NCBI GenBank assembly: GCA_016869735.1
Contig: VGDL01000009.1
Coordinates: 1-64,000 of the forward strand
Direction: 5' to 3'
Origin: Alphaproteobacteria bacterium
Lineage (GTDB): Bacteria; Pseudomonadota; Alphaproteobacteria; Acetobacterales; Acetobacteraceae
DNA: 64,000 nucleotides
Position 1 is the stretch's first letter. Each line of letters opens with the position of its first letter. Shown piece after piece: positions 34,594 to 43,551 of this stretch. A program made the position numbers and the translations under genes. The notes under the pieces were generated by a model. The model was not told the DNA's origin and did not search any database. It saw only the letters and a program-made list of their open reading frames with translations.

Positions 34594-34609
34594 TTCGGCG
34601 CGCGCCGAA
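34594..34609. repeat. Perfect 16-bp palindrome in the porin leader
   Basis: TTCGGCGCGCGCCGAA is a perfect palindrome about 100 bases upstream of the porin start, inside the presumed transcribed leader. It could be a regulator site or fold as a small hairpin. Palindromes of GC-rich composition occur by chance more often in this genome, so confidence in a function is low. Confidence 0.35.
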
Positions 34610-34709
34610 GTGGTTGCGGCCCCGAAATATGGGGAAGTGCGACAAAAATTCTCTTATCAAATCGCCGTGAATGTATTAACCGATTCTAAAGATTATCGGT
34701 CGGAGATGT

Positions 34710-35780
34710 ATGTTCATGTTCAAGACGCTTCGGAATGGTATCGTTGCCTCGTCTTTTGTTCTGGTCGCAGGCGCTGCATCGGCGCAACCCGTGCAAGGGT
34801 TTTATGTCGGTGGTGGCCTTGGCTTATCGGATGTGAACCTGACGGAAGGCGCCCTCGGCGGACAGACTTATGAGCAGGATTGGCAGCCTGGTGGAATTGG
34901 CGTTTTAAGTTTGGGTTATGGTTTCGGTAATGGCTTGCGTGCCGAAATTGAAGGCGCTTACCGGGCCTATGAATCGGATTACGGCAAGCTTGGTCGCCAA
35001 AACGCTGCCTCAAGCGGGCGCGCTCAGGCTTACGGTGTTTTCGCGAATTTAATTTATGATCTCGATCTGCGCCTTTTGGGCTTGAACACCAAGGCGGTGG
35101 TTCCTTACTTCGGCGTCGGTATCGGTTACACAGTTTGGTCCTGGGACAATGTGCGGCTCAGCCGAGAAAATTCATCCCTAACGGTGAATGATTCTGACGG
35201 GCTTGTGGCATACCAGGGCATTGCCGGCCTCTCCTTTCCGATCAATGCCGTCCCTGGGCTCTCGGTTACGGCCGAATATCGTTACTATAATGAATTTGAC
35301 GATCCTGAGCTGAAGATGGCCAGCACCGTCGGTGGTAACACCACAACAAAGACCAAGCCGATTGGTAATTTTAACCAGAATTTCCTGCTGGGCCTTCGCT
35401 ATGCTTTCAACGCCGCGCCGGTTGTGGCAGCCGCTGCTGCGCCGGTCGCGGCCTCTCGCACCTTTCTGGTTTTCTTTGACTGGAGCAAGGCAGACCTGAC
35501 GGATCGCGCCCGCCAGATCATTGGCGAAACCGCTTCCGCTCGGGGTCAGGGCGTGACCCGTATTGAGGTTAATGGCTTTACGGATCGCTCGGGTTCGGCC
35601 GACTACAACATGCAGCTTTCGGTCCGTCGCGCCAATGCGGTGGCGGCTGAACTCCTGCGCCGTGGCGTGCCGCGGAATGAAATCGTGACGCGCGGCTTCG
35701 GTGAAGAAAACAACCTGGTGCCGACGGCCGATGGTGTGCGTGAACCGCAGAACCGCCGCGTTGAAATCATCCTGAAATAG
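34710..35780 (+). CDS. Outer-membrane OmpA-family protein (beta-barrel plus peptidoglycan-binding domain)
   Basis: A 356-residue protein. A signal peptide ending AGAASAQP is followed by an 8-strand-type barrel of about 210 residues (GFYVGGGLGLSDVNL, VPYFGVGIGYTVWSWD, VTAEYRYYNEF), a short Ala/Pro linker (PVVAAAAAPVAA), and an OmpA C-terminal domain with VFFDWSKADLTDRA, VNGFTDRSGSADYN and FGEENNLVPTADGVREPQNRRVEI. It anchors the outer membrane to peptidoglycan. The start at 34710 has GGAG close upstream; an ATG two codons later is also possible. A strong terminator follows. Confidence 0.93.
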   Translation: MFMFKTLRNGIVASSFVLVAGAASAQPVQGFYVGGGLGLSDVNLTEGALGGQTYEQDWQPGGIGVLSLGYGFGNGLRAEIEGAYRAYESDYGKLGRQNAASSGRAQAYGVFANLIYDLDLRLLGLNTKAVVPYFGVGIGYTVWSWDNVRLSRENSSLTVNDSDGLVAYQGIAGLSFPINAVPGLSVTAEYRYYNEFDDPELKMASTVGGNTTTKTKPIGNFNQNFLLGLRYAFNAAPVVAAAAAPVAASRTFLVFFDWSKADLTDRARQIIGETASARGQGVTRIEVNGFTDRSGSADYNMQLSVRRANAVAAELLRRGVPRNEIVTRGFGEENNLVPTADGVREPQNRRVEIILK

Positions 35781-35800
35781 GGTTGCAAAAGCCTGTTGAA

Positions 35801-35835
35801 GGCCGCCGGCCCCGGATGGGGCGGCGGCCTTTTTT
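35801..35835 (+). terminator. Strong intrinsic terminator after the OmpA-type gene
   Basis: GGCCGCC and GGCGGCC, extended by GCCCC/GGGGC, form a stem of about 12 base pairs around a GGAT loop, directly followed by TTTTTT. It lies 20 bases after the porin stop on the same strand. This is the clearest rho-independent terminator in the window and fits a highly transcribed gene. Confidence 0.93.
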
Positions 35836-35889
35836 GTTGCGCGAGGCAAGGCTTGTCAGTGGCCGGCAGGTCGGCCATTGCAGTGATCC

Positions 35890-37008
35890 ATGCGGCCCTT
35901 GCTGATCGGATCGGAAATCTATCGCGGCTCCACCTATGGGCCGAAGCATCCGCTGGCGATCCCCCGTGTTTCCACAACACTTGACCTGATCCGCGCGCTG
36001 GGCTGGGTCGCGCCCGATCAGTATATCGAAAGCCCGCGCGCGTCGCCCGAGGCGCTACAACGCTTCCATAGCGCTGACTACATCGCGGCCCTGATGCGCG
36101 CCGAGGAAAGCCAAAATGTCAGCGCTGAAGACCGCGCACGCTTTCGCATCGGTGCTGATGGCAATCCAGTCTACCGCGAGGTATTTCGCCGCCCCGCCAC
36201 CAGCGCGGGTGGCGTGCTGCTGGCGGCAAGGCTCACTGCCTCGGCTGGCCTTGTGCATGTGCCGGGGGGCGGCACACATCATGGTCAGCCGGATCGCGCT
36301 TCAGGCTTTTGTTATGTGAATGATGCGGTGCTGGGGTTATTGGCCTGGCGCGATCAGGGGCTGTCACCACTGCTTTACGTGGATATTGATGCGCATCACG
36401 GTGATGGCGTGCAGGACGCCTTTCATGATGACCCGCATGTCTTCACGCTTTCGGTGCATGAAGACGGTCGCTGGCCCTTCACCGGTGGGCTGGGTGACAG
36501 GGCAGGGGGCCATGCCGCCAATATCCCGGTGCCGGCCGGCTTCAATGATAGTGAAATGGCCTGGGTGCTGCATGAAGCGATCCTCCCCATCGCGCGACGC
36601 CTCAGGCCCGCCGCCATCATGCTGCAATGCGGCGCGGATGCGCTGGAAGAAGACCCGCTGTCGCGGCTTGCGCTTTCCAATAATGCACACCGCGCTGTTG
36701 TTGCGGCGCTGATGGGCCTCGCGCCCCGGCTGATCGCACTCGGCGGCGGTGGCTATAATCCCTGGAGCGTGGCGCGCTGTTGGGCGGGGGTTTGGGGTGC
36801 GCTGAATGGCCATGCCCTGCCCGAACGCCTGCCCGAGGCTGCCGAAGCGGTTTTGCGGGGCTTAAGCTACCACCGCGCCGCCGGGCGCAACCCGCCGGAG
36901 CATTGGTTCACCACACTTGCGGATGCGCCCCGCCCCGGCGTGGTGCGCGCCGTGGTGCGCCGCGCGGCAGCGGCAGCGCTTGAGGCGCTTCCTGATCCTG
37001 TGTCATGA
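35890..37008 (+). CDS. Histone-deacetylase family protein (AcuC-like)
   Basis: A 372-residue zinc-dependent deacetylase of the arginase/deacetylase fold. It has FHSADYIAALMRAE, PGGGTHHGQPDRASGFCYVNDAV (the tandem-His charge relay), YVDIDAHHGDGVQDAF with metal-binding Asp and His, LSVHEDGRWPFTG, and the C-terminal ALGGGGYNPWSVARCWA. Bacterial members remove acyl groups from proteins or small amines; AcuC acts in acetoin metabolism. No acetoin genes are near, so the substrate is open. Its stop overlaps the DUF192 start by ATGA. Confidence 0.92.
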   Translation: MRPLLIGSEIYRGSTYGPKHPLAIPRVSTTLDLIRALGWVAPDQYIESPRASPEALQRFHSADYIAALMRAEESQNVSAEDRARFRIGADGNPVYREVFRRPATSAGGVLLAARLTASAGLVHVPGGGTHHGQPDRASGFCYVNDAVLGLLAWRDQGLSPLLYVDIDAHHGDGVQDAFHDDPHVFTLSVHEDGRWPFTGGLGDRAGGHAANIPVPAGFNDSEMAWVLHEAILPIARRLRPAAIMLQCGADALEEDPLSRLALSNNAHRAVVAALMGLAPRLIALGGGGYNPWSVARCWAGVWGALNGHALPERLPEAAEAVLRGLSYHRAAGRNPPEHWFTTLADAPRPGVVRAVVRRAAAAALEALPDPVS

Positions 37009-37493
37009 AGGCCCTTATGCGAAGACGTTCCCTGCTGGCGCTTGGCGCCCTGCTGCCCATCGCCGCTGTCGCGCAGCCCGGGGTGGATCGCCCCCAGCCA
37101 CGCCTGCCAACCGAAGCCTTGGTGTTTGAAACCCGCGATGGTCGCCGCCTTGCCTTCACGGTCGAGATGGCGGTGCAGCCGGAACAGCAAATGATTGGCC
37201 TGATGTTCCGCCCTGAAGTGAAGCCGGATGAGGGGATGCTATTCGATTGGGGCGCCCCGCGTGAGAGTTCGATGTGGATGCGCAACACCATCACATCGCT
37301 TGATATGGTCTTCATTGCTGCCGATGGCCGCGTGCATCGCATTGCGGAACGCACCGTGCCCTATTCGCTGGCCAGTATTTCGAGCAATGGCCCGGTGCGC
37401 GCGACATTGGAACTGGCTGCCGGCACGGCGGAACGGGTCAATATCCGTGTCGGTGATCGTGTGCTGCACCGGATTTTCGGCACGGCGCCTTAG
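37005..37493 (+). CDS. Exported DUF192-domain protein
   Basis: A 162-residue protein. An N-terminal signal peptide (MRRRSLLALGALLPIAAVAQP) is followed by a DUF192 domain with EQQMIGLMFRPEVKPDEGMLFDW, the core signature SSMWMRNTITSLDMVFIAADGRV and ASISSNGPVRATLELAAGTAER. The function of the family is not established; it is periplasmic here. The start overlaps the deacetylase stop (ATGA), so the two are translated together, though no functional link is known. Confidence 0.92.
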   Translation: MKALMRRRSLLALGALLPIAAVAQPGVDRPQPRLPTEALVFETRDGRRLAFTVEMAVQPEQQMIGLMFRPEVKPDEGMLFDWGAPRESSMWMRNTITSLDMVFIAADGRVHRIAERTVPYSLASISSNGPVRATLELAAGTAERVNIRVGDRVLHRIFGTAP

Positions 37494-37529
37494 CCTTTCC
37501 CCGGACGCAGGTGATGATCCGCGTCTGCC

Positions 37530-38009
37530 TTACTGGCCAAACCGCGCGAATTCCCGCGCCAAATCCTCATAAATCGCGCGCTTGAAGGCCACTGCCAGCG
37601 CGGGCAATTCGCCAAGCTCTGCCCAGCGCCAAGCATCGAATTCCGGGTGCGGATCAAGATCAAGCCGGATATCGCCATCATCGCCCAGAAAGCGCAGCGC
37701 AAACCATTTCTGTCTTTGCCCGCGATACTTTCCGCCAAGCGCCTTGCCGATCAGTTCTGGCGGCAGATCGTAGAATAGCCAGCTTGGATGCTCGGCCAGG
37801 ATTTCGGCCTTGGCGGTGCCGATTTCTTCTTCCAATTCGCGGAAGATGGCGATGGCGGGGTCCTCACCGGCATCCATGCCGCCTTGCGGCAATTGCCAAC
37901 CGCCGGCCGCCCCTTCGGCATTGGGCAAATCCGCGCGCCGCGCCACCAGCACCTGCCCCACCCCGTTGAACAGCAGCGCGCCGACATTGTCGCGGTAGGG
38001 AAGGGTCAT
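37530..38009 (-). CDS. rppH: RNA pyrophosphohydrolase RppH
   Basis: A 159-residue Nudix hydrolase that removes pyrophosphate from mRNA 5' ends and so starts decay. It has YRDNVGALLFNGVGQVLVARRAD, WQLPQGGMDAGEDP and a Nudix box running through IAIFRELEEEIGT, then KYRGQRQKWFALRF, all typical of alphaproteobacterial RppH (formerly IalA). The ATG at 38009 overlaps the stop of the upstream deacetylase-like gene as ATGA. It is the last gene of the gpmI-envC-ctpA-yibQ-rppH run. Confidence 0.96.
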   Translation of the reverse strand: MTLPYRDNVGALLFNGVGQVLVARRADLPNAEGAAGGWQLPQGGMDAGEDPAIAIFRELEEEIGTAKAEILAEHPSWLFYDLPPELIGKALGGKYRGQRQKWFALRFLGDDGDIRLDLDPHPEFDAWRWAELGELPALAVAFKRAIYEDLAREFARFGQ

Positions 38010-39271
38010 TGCGTGCGGGTTTCCGCGGTCTCGGGCGGGCGCCTGATCAGTACTGAAATGGGTGCCAGCACCACGCCGCGCCGTTCAAGCCCCGCCGCCC
38101 AGGCCACCAGCCGATCCACCACCACCGGGGTCGCAGCATGGGCCAAGCCAAGCGCTGAACCGCGCGCCTTGGCGATTGCCTCCAGTTCACCAAGACGCCG
38201 TTCGATTTCGGTCCGCGTCGCGGGTTCATCCAGGATCACATCCACCGAACGGCCCCAGGCGCGGCTTGGCCCTGCAACCCCAGGTCGGGCATCCACAAAC
38301 AACATGCCGCGATTGCGGAGCGATTCCTGCAGCGCAAGATAGCTTTGTTCCATGGCGGCGAAGCGTTCGCCCCGCATGCCGCCCACCACACCAATGGCGC
38401 CGACATAACCCGGAAAGCGGGACAGCACCCATTCCAGATTGGCCATGTTTTCCGGCGCCGAGCGCCCGGTCAGCAGGGCGCGGTTGCCCGGGTCATTCAG
38501 CGGGTAGCCGGCGGGTTCCAGCGGCAGGCCGATCAGCGCTTCAGCGCCCTTGGCGCGCAGCCGTTCCGCCACCTGGGCGGCGCGCGGCGCATAGGGCGAA
38601 ATGGCGAAAGTGACGGCGGGCGGCAGCCGACGAAGCGCATCTTCGGTTTGTGCGTTGGAAAAGCCGACATCCGCCACAATGATGCCGATACGCGGGCGGG
38701 TATCCTGCCGGTCAAATTGCCCGGCATAGGCACGGATGGAGGTGCGGCCATCCGCACCCACCCTTGGCAGCATTCCAAAGCGGCCCTGTTCCAGCAAAGC
38801 GGGATCGGGGGCTGCGATGGGGCGCGCATTCGGGAAGTCAGATATCGCCGCCGGAACATCAAGCGCCGGTGGCGCGGGGGCGGCAGGCGTTGGCGCCACT
38901 ACCTCAAGGGGGGGCGCGGTTTGTTCTGGCGTGGCTGGGGCCGGGGCTTGCGCCTCCGCAGGTGGTGGGGGTGCTGCGGGGGGCTCTGGCACGGCGGCGG
39001 GTGGGGCTGGGGTTTCAGCTACCGGCACGGGGGCAGGTTCGGCGGCGGGCGGGGGCACCGGTTCGGCCAGGGCCGGCGTGGGTGCGGGGGCGGGTTCCGG
39101 TGCGGGCGCGGGCGCGGACTCAGCCTCGGCCACTATTTCCTCACGCGGAGCGGGCGGGCCCAAACGGTCAAGCCAAAGCTTGCCACCACCCAGCAGCAGC
39201 AGCACCAAAACCCAAAACAAGCCAAGTCCGCGCCAGCCGGCGAATACCCGGCGCGGCAATCCTTCTGCCAT
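38006..39271 (-). CDS. Divergent polysaccharide deacetylase family protein (YibQ-like)
   Basis: A 421-residue protein in three parts: one N-terminal membrane anchor (GLGLFWVLVLLLLGGGKLWL), a linker of about 100 residues made largely of Pro and Ala, and a divergent polysaccharide deacetylase domain (RPRIGIIVADVGFSNAQTEDALRRLPPAVTFAISPYAP, then GLPLEPAGYPLNDPGNRALL and GMLFVDARPGV). It probably works in the periplasm on cell-wall material, beside EnvC and CtpA. The start is the ATG at 39271 with GAGG upstream; GTG at 39274 is an alternative. Confidence 0.92.
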   Translation of the reverse strand: MAEGLPRRVFAGWRGLGLFWVLVLLLLGGGKLWLDRLGPPAPREEIVAEAESAPAPAPEPAPAPTPALAEPVPPPAAEPAPVPVAETPAPPAAVPEPPAAPPPPAEAQAPAPATPEQTAPPLEVVAPTPAAPAPPALDVPAAISDFPNARPIAAPDPALLEQGRFGMLPRVGADGRTSIRAYAGQFDRQDTRPRIGIIVADVGFSNAQTEDALRRLPPAVTFAISPYAPRAAQVAERLRAKGAEALIGLPLEPAGYPLNDPGNRALLTGRSAPENMANLEWVLSRFPGYVGAIGVVGGMRGERFAAMEQSYLALQESLRNRGMLFVDARPGVAGPSRAWGRSVDVILDEPATRTEIERRLGELEAIAKARGSALGLAHAATPVVVDRLVAWAAGLERRGVVLAPISVLIRRPPETAETRTQ

Positions 39272-39278
39272 CACATCC

Positions 39279-40649
39279 TCAGCGTTGCCCGCCGCGTGGC
39301 GCCGAAGCCATGCCGCGCAGCAGCATCAAAGCCTGTTGAAGTTGATGATCCGTTTCCGGCTTGGTTGGGTCAAAAGCCGGGGCGCCTTCTGCGGGCTGGC
39401 GCACCACACGTTCCACCAAGCCGGCCGGCAGATTGAGCGGCGGTGGCGGGATGGGTGCCCGGGTTTCGGCCTGGGTTTCATTGCGGAGCGAACGGCGCAA
39501 ATCCGCTTCCCGATCACGCGGCGGCTGCGCGGCGCGGGTTTCTTCACGCGTGGCCAGCACTTCGATATCGGGTTCAATCCCGGTGCCCTGAATGGACCGG
39601 CCCGATGGCGTGTAATAGCGCGCCGTTGTCAGGCGAATGGCGCCATTGCCTGGCACGGGCATCACCGTTTGCACGCTGCCCTTGCCGAAGGATTTCACGC
39701 CAACCACCACGGCGCGGCCATGGTCCTGAAGCGCGCCAGCGACGATTTCACTCGCACTCGCGCTGCCGCCATTGATCAGCACGACAATCGGCAGCCCATC
39801 GGCGATATCGCCAGCTTTGGCGTTCCAGCGCTGCGCATCTTCCTGCCGACGTGCGCGGGTTGAGACAATTTCGCCCTGGTTCAAAAAATCATCCGTGACC
39901 TGCACCGCCTGATCAAGCAGGCCGCCAGGATTATTGCGGAGATCAAGCACCAGGCCCTTCAAGCCGCCCTGCGCCTGCTGCTTCAATTGCTGCAAAGCGC
40001 GCCGCAGCCCGGCTTCCGTCTGTTCATTGAAGGACGTGATGCGGACATAACCCAGATTGCCGTCTTCCAGCCGGAAGCGCACCACTTGCGGGCGGATAAC
40101 ATCGCGCGTCAGCGTCAGTTCAATGGGACGTTCAGCGCCCTGCCTGCGGATCGTCATCTTGATTTGCGTGCCACGTTGGCCGCGCATCTGTTCCACCGCT
40201 TCCTGTAATGTCAGGCCCTGGACAGATGTGCCATTCAAATGGGTGATGAAATCGCCCGGCCTGACGCCGGCCCGCGCGGCGGGGGTTTCGTCAATCGGGC
40301 TGATGACCTTGATATAGCCGCCTTCTTGCGTCACTTCGATGCCAAGCCCGCCAAATTCGCCACGGGTCTGAGTTTGCATGTCGCGGAAGCTGCGCTGGTT
40401 CAAATAGGATGAATGCGGGTCAAGGCTGGACAGCATGCCCTGGATCGCGTTTTCGATCGCGTCCCGGTCATTTACCGGTTCCACATATTCGGCGCGCACC
40501 CGTTCAAACACATCGCCAAACAGGTTGAGCAGCCGATAGGTCTCAGCCCGGCTGCCTTCCTGCGCCCAGGCAGCAACCAAAGGGCCCACTACCACACCGG
40601 CGGCGAAGGCCGCGCCAATCCCCGCATAACGGAATATTCCGCGCTTCAT
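39279..40649 (-). CDS. ctpA: C-terminal processing peptidase, S41 family (CtpA)
   Basis: A 456-residue periplasmic serine protease with an N-terminal signal or anchor (YAGIGAAFAAGVVVGPLVAAWAQ). A PDZ domain (GLGIEVTQEGGYIKVISPI, then GVRPGDFITHLNG) is followed by the S41 catalytic region, with LVLDLRNNPGGLLDQAV, the Ser in NGGSASASEIVAGAL and the Lys in VKSFGKGSVQT. It trims the C-termini of envelope proteins and influences cell-wall hydrolases. The start is the ATG at 40649 (MKRGIFRY). It ends 7 bases before the yibQ-like start. Confidence 0.95.
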   Translation of the reverse strand: MKRGIFRYAGIGAAFAAGVVVGPLVAAWAQEGSRAETYRLLNLFGDVFERVRAEYVEPVNDRDAIENAIQGMLSSLDPHSSYLNQRSFRDMQTQTRGEFGGLGIEVTQEGGYIKVISPIDETPAARAGVRPGDFITHLNGTSVQGLTLQEAVEQMRGQRGTQIKMTIRRQGAERPIELTLTRDVIRPQVVRFRLEDGNLGYVRITSFNEQTEAGLRRALQQLKQQAQGGLKGLVLDLRNNPGGLLDQAVQVTDDFLNQGEIVSTRARRQEDAQRWNAKAGDIADGLPIVVLINGGSASASEIVAGALQDHGRAVVVGVKSFGKGSVQTVMPVPGNGAIRLTTARYYTPSGRSIQGTGIEPDIEVLATREETRAAQPPRDREADLRRSLRNETQAETRAPIPPPPLNLPAGLVERVVRQPAEGAPAFDPTKPETDHQLQQALMLLRGMASAPRGGQR

Positions 40650-40766
40650 GCGCCGCAATCCCTTTCACGATCCGGCGAGAGGCGCCGGGTTGAGGTTAAG
40701 ATAGTCATTCATCGCGTGTTGCGCGACTCAAGAACGCGTCTTCGCGCAGGAAAAATGGCGTGCGGC

Positions 40767-41954
40767 CTAATTCACCCCATCAAGCCAGGGTATCGGGTCC
40801 ATCACCTGGCCATTGCTGCGCAATTCCACATAAAGCGCGCCGCGCCCATCCGCACCGGCGGCCAGCCTGCCCAAAGCCTCGCCAGCCAGCAGCGCGGCGC
40901 CGGCTTCGGTATCCAGCGCGTCAAACCCGGCCAGCACAAGGTGCAGCCCAGCGCCGCATTCCAGGATGATGATCTGCCCAAAGCGCCGGAAGGGGCCGGC
41001 GAATACCGCACGCCCCGTGCAGGGGCTGACCACCCGCGCACCGCCCGTGGCGGAGAAAGTGACACCCCGCGCCGGCCCCGCTTCGCCCCTTTGGCCGAAG
41101 GCGATGCTGACGCGCCCATGCACCGGGGCAGGGCGCACCTGATCGGCGATTGGTGGCGTTGGTTGGGGAATGGCGATGGGGGTTGCGGCCTGGCGCGGCT
41201 GGCGCGCTTCCCGCCGCGCCCGCGCCGCGGCCAGCGCGGCTTGCCGTGCCTGTTCGCGTTCCAACGCCGCCAGCATTTCCTGAAAATCATTCGTGCGGGC
41301 GAGGGCTTCCTGCGCGCGCGCGGCTTCGGCCCTTTGCGTTGCGCGGGCTTCACGTTCGCGCAGCCTGGTCTCGGTGATTTCCTCATCCAAGGCTGTGGCG
41401 GCCTGGCGAAGCTCAGCCTCGGCGGCCGCCACCACGGTTGCCTCGGCGGCGGCCATGCGGGCGCGGCGTTCGGCCTCCCCATTGGCGAGGCGGAGTTCCT
41501 CGGCCTCGGCACGGATTTGCCGCGCCATGCCTTGCAGGACCAGAAGGCCGCGCAGCGCTTCCTCGGGCGGGGCGGGCTGCGCGAGAAGCGTTTCCGCCGG
41601 CCAAAGTGCGAGCCGCCGCATGGCCGGCATCATGGGCGCAAGGGAAGCCGCGCGGGCGGCTGCGTCACGAAACGCGTCTGCCGCTGCCTGTTCCGCCATT
41701 TGCTTGCGCTGTTCAGCCTCATCCAAGGCGCGTTCGGCTTCCTGCACGCGCGCTGCCATGGCAACGCGCTGGCGCGCGAGCCCGCTTTCTTCCGCTGCCG
41801 CTGCTTCGGCTTCCCGTGCGGCGGCTTCGGCAGCGGCACGGCTGGCGGCGCCGGCGCGGCGGGCTTCTTCCAGCGCTTCACGCGAAGGCTGCGCAAACGC
41901 CAAGCCTGGCAGCGCCAGCAGGAAAAGCGCGAAGGCGAGGCGCGCCTTAACCAA
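40767..41954 (-). CDS. envC: Murein hydrolase activator, EnvC-like
   Basis: A 395-residue exported protein: signal peptide (LAFALFLLALPGLAFAQP), about 220 residues of Ala/Glu/Arg-rich coiled coil, and a C-terminal LytM/M23-type domain (VHGRVSIAFGQ, VVSPCTGRAVFAGPFRRFGQIIILECGAGLHLVLAGF). The first zinc ligands of active M23 enzymes are missing, as expected of an activator such as EnvC that switches on amidases at the septum. It starts with TTG at 41954, overlapping the gpmI end by 8 bases. No better start is visible. Confidence 0.9.
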   Translation of the reverse strand: MVKARLAFALFLLALPGLAFAQPSREALEEARRAGAASRAAAEAAAREAEAAAAEESGLARQRVAMAARVQEAERALDEAEQRKQMAEQAAADAFRDAAARAASLAPMMPAMRRLALWPAETLLAQPAPPEEALRGLLVLQGMARQIRAEAEELRLANGEAERRARMAAAEATVVAAAEAELRQAATALDEEITETRLREREARATQRAEAARAQEALARTNDFQEMLAALEREQARQAALAAARARREARQPRQAATPIAIPQPTPPIADQVRPAPVHGRVSIAFGQRGEAGPARGVTFSATGGARVVSPCTGRAVFAGPFRRFGQIIILECGAGLHLVLAGFDALDTEAGAALLAGEALGRLAAGADGRGALYVELRSNGQVMDPIPWLDGVN

Positions 41955-43485
41955 GCAGGGAATGCCCTGTCATGGCAGCAGGTTGCGGGAGGCCAAGCAA
42001 AGCGAGCAAGCTTGGTGCGATATCCGCCAACCGCCCATCCTTCAGCGTGGCACCCTTGGGGCCACCCATCAGAATGGCCGGCACAACATTGGTGGTATGC
42101 GCGGTATGCGGCCCGCCGGTGGTGTGGTCCTTCATCAATTCGGCATTGCCATGATCGGCGGTGACCAGCAGGCAGCCACCCACATCGCGCAACGCCGCGA
42201 CAATGCGCCCAAGCCCGGCATCCACCGCTTCAACAGCCTTTGTAGCAGCAGCAAGGCTGCCTGTATGGCCGACCATATCGGCATTGGCGAAATTCAGCAC
42301 AATCAGATCATGCGCGCGGCTTTTGATTGCCGCCACGGCTTTTTCTGTCAGTTCCGGCGCCGACATTTCCGGCTTCAGATCATAGGTCGCGACATCCTTG
42401 GGCGATGGCACCATGATGCGTTCCTCGCAAGGATAGGCCGCTTCTTCGCCGCCATTCAGAAAGAAGGTGACATGCGGGTATTTTTCCGTCTCCGCCATGC
42501 GAAGCTGCGTGAGGCCGGCGCGGGCCACGACTTCCCCAAGCTTATCCGCCATGGATTGCGGCGCGAAAGCGGTGGTGAGATGCGCGTTCAAGGCATCGCT
42601 ATATTCCGTGAGGCCGACAGCGGCGGCAAAACGCGGCAGGCGGGCGCGGGCAAAACCATCAAAGCCGGGATCAAGCAAAGCGGTGAGGATTTCCCGCGCG
42701 CGATCGGCGCGGAAACTGAAGCAGAGAATGCCATCGCCATCCTGCATGCCGGCGTAATCACCGATGATGCTGGCAGGGATGAATTCATCGGTCTTGTCGG
42801 CGACATGGGCGGCGGCGATGGCGTCAGCGGCGGAAGGCGCGGCAACGCCCTTGGCTTCGACCATTGCTGCATAGGCTTGCGCCACGCGGTCCCAGCGCTT
42901 GTCGCGGTCCATCGCGAAATAGCGCCCGATGATGGTGGCGATGCGCACGCCCGCAACACCTGCGAGATCGGCTTCAAAACGCTTCAGGTAATCAGGCGCG
43001 GCGCGCGGCGGCGTATCCCGCCCATCGGTGAAGGCATGAATGGCGACAGGAATGCCCGCGGATGACAGCAATTTCGCCAAGGCCACCGCATGATCCTGAT
43101 GCGCATGCACCCCGCCAGGCGAGAGCAGCCCCATCAAATGGCAGGTCCCGCCCGAGGCTTTCAGCGTCGCGATCAACCCCTTCAGCGCCGGCAATTGCGC
43201 GAAGGACCCATCGGCAATGGCGGCATCAATGCGCGGCAAATCCTGCATCACCACGCGCCCGGCACCGATATTGAGGTGCCCAACCTCAGAATTGCCCATC
43301 TGCCCATCCGGCAAGCCGACATCCAGGCCAGAGGTTTTGAGAAAAGCATGCGGGCAGGATGCCCAAAGCGCATCGAAGCTTGGGGTTTTGGCTTGCCGCA
43401 CGGCGTTATCGGCAATCTCTTCCCGCCAGCCCCAGCCATCCAGAATGACCAGCATCACGGGGCGCGGCATTGCGGCGGCTTGCAT
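41947..43485 (-). CDS. gpmI: 2,3-bisphosphoglycerate-independent phosphoglycerate mutase
   Basis: A 512-residue alkaline-phosphatase-fold enzyme interconverting 3- and 2-phosphoglycerate with two manganese ions. It begins VMLVILDGWGWREE, has the phosphorylated Ser in GQMGNSEVGHLNIGAGR, the HAFTDGRDTPP loop, FFLNGGEEAAYPCEER, FANADMVGHTGS and LLVTADHGNAE for metal binding. Length is standard. The ATG at 43485 has GAGGAG upstream. It is the first gene of the operon running to rppH, an order frequent in alphaproteobacteria. Confidence 0.96.
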   Translation of the reverse strand: MQAAAMPRPVMLVILDGWGWREEIADNAVRQAKTPSFDALWASCPHAFLKTSGLDVGLPDGQMGNSEVGHLNIGAGRVVMQDLPRIDAAIADGSFAQLPALKGLIATLKASGGTCHLMGLLSPGGVHAHQDHAVALAKLLSSAGIPVAIHAFTDGRDTPPRAAPDYLKRFEADLAGVAGVRIATIIGRYFAMDRDKRWDRVAQAYAAMVEAKGVAAPSAADAIAAAHVADKTDEFIPASIIGDYAGMQDGDGILCFSFRADRAREILTALLDPGFDGFARARLPRFAAAVGLTEYSDALNAHLTTAFAPQSMADKLGEVVARAGLTQLRMAETEKYPHVTFFLNGGEEAAYPCEERIMVPSPKDVATYDLKPEMSAPELTEKAVAAIKSRAHDLIVLNFANADMVGHTGSLAAATKAVEAVDAGLGRIVAALRDVGGCLLVTADHGNAELMKDHTTGGPHTAHTTNVVPAILMGGPKGATLKDGRLADIAPSLLALLGLPQPAAMTGHSLLG

Positions 43486-43551
43486 GCGAGAGAACTCCTC
43501 AACCTAGGCTGGCCGAAATACCCCCCGTGATGGCCCGCATGCAAGCGCGGA

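Larger units (their letters stand above)
34358..34709. other. 352-base leader and promoter region of the OmpA-type porin gene
   Basis: No gene is supported here. The ORF 34568..34873 is out of frame with the porin and has no ribosome site. The centre is AT-rich (34545-34575), which is unusual for this genome and suits a strong promoter. Three inverted repeats lie in it: 34526-34544, 34594-34609 and 34679-34700. The last one, ACCGAT/ATCGGT, ends just before the GGAG ribosome site of the porin and could affect its translation. Confidence 0.55.

Noticed and set aside
40413-43065. Large forward ORFs (583 and 590 residues) across envC and gpmI
   Set aside because: They are antisense frames kept open by high GC content over well-recognised genes; their translations are Arg/Ala/His-rich with no motifs.
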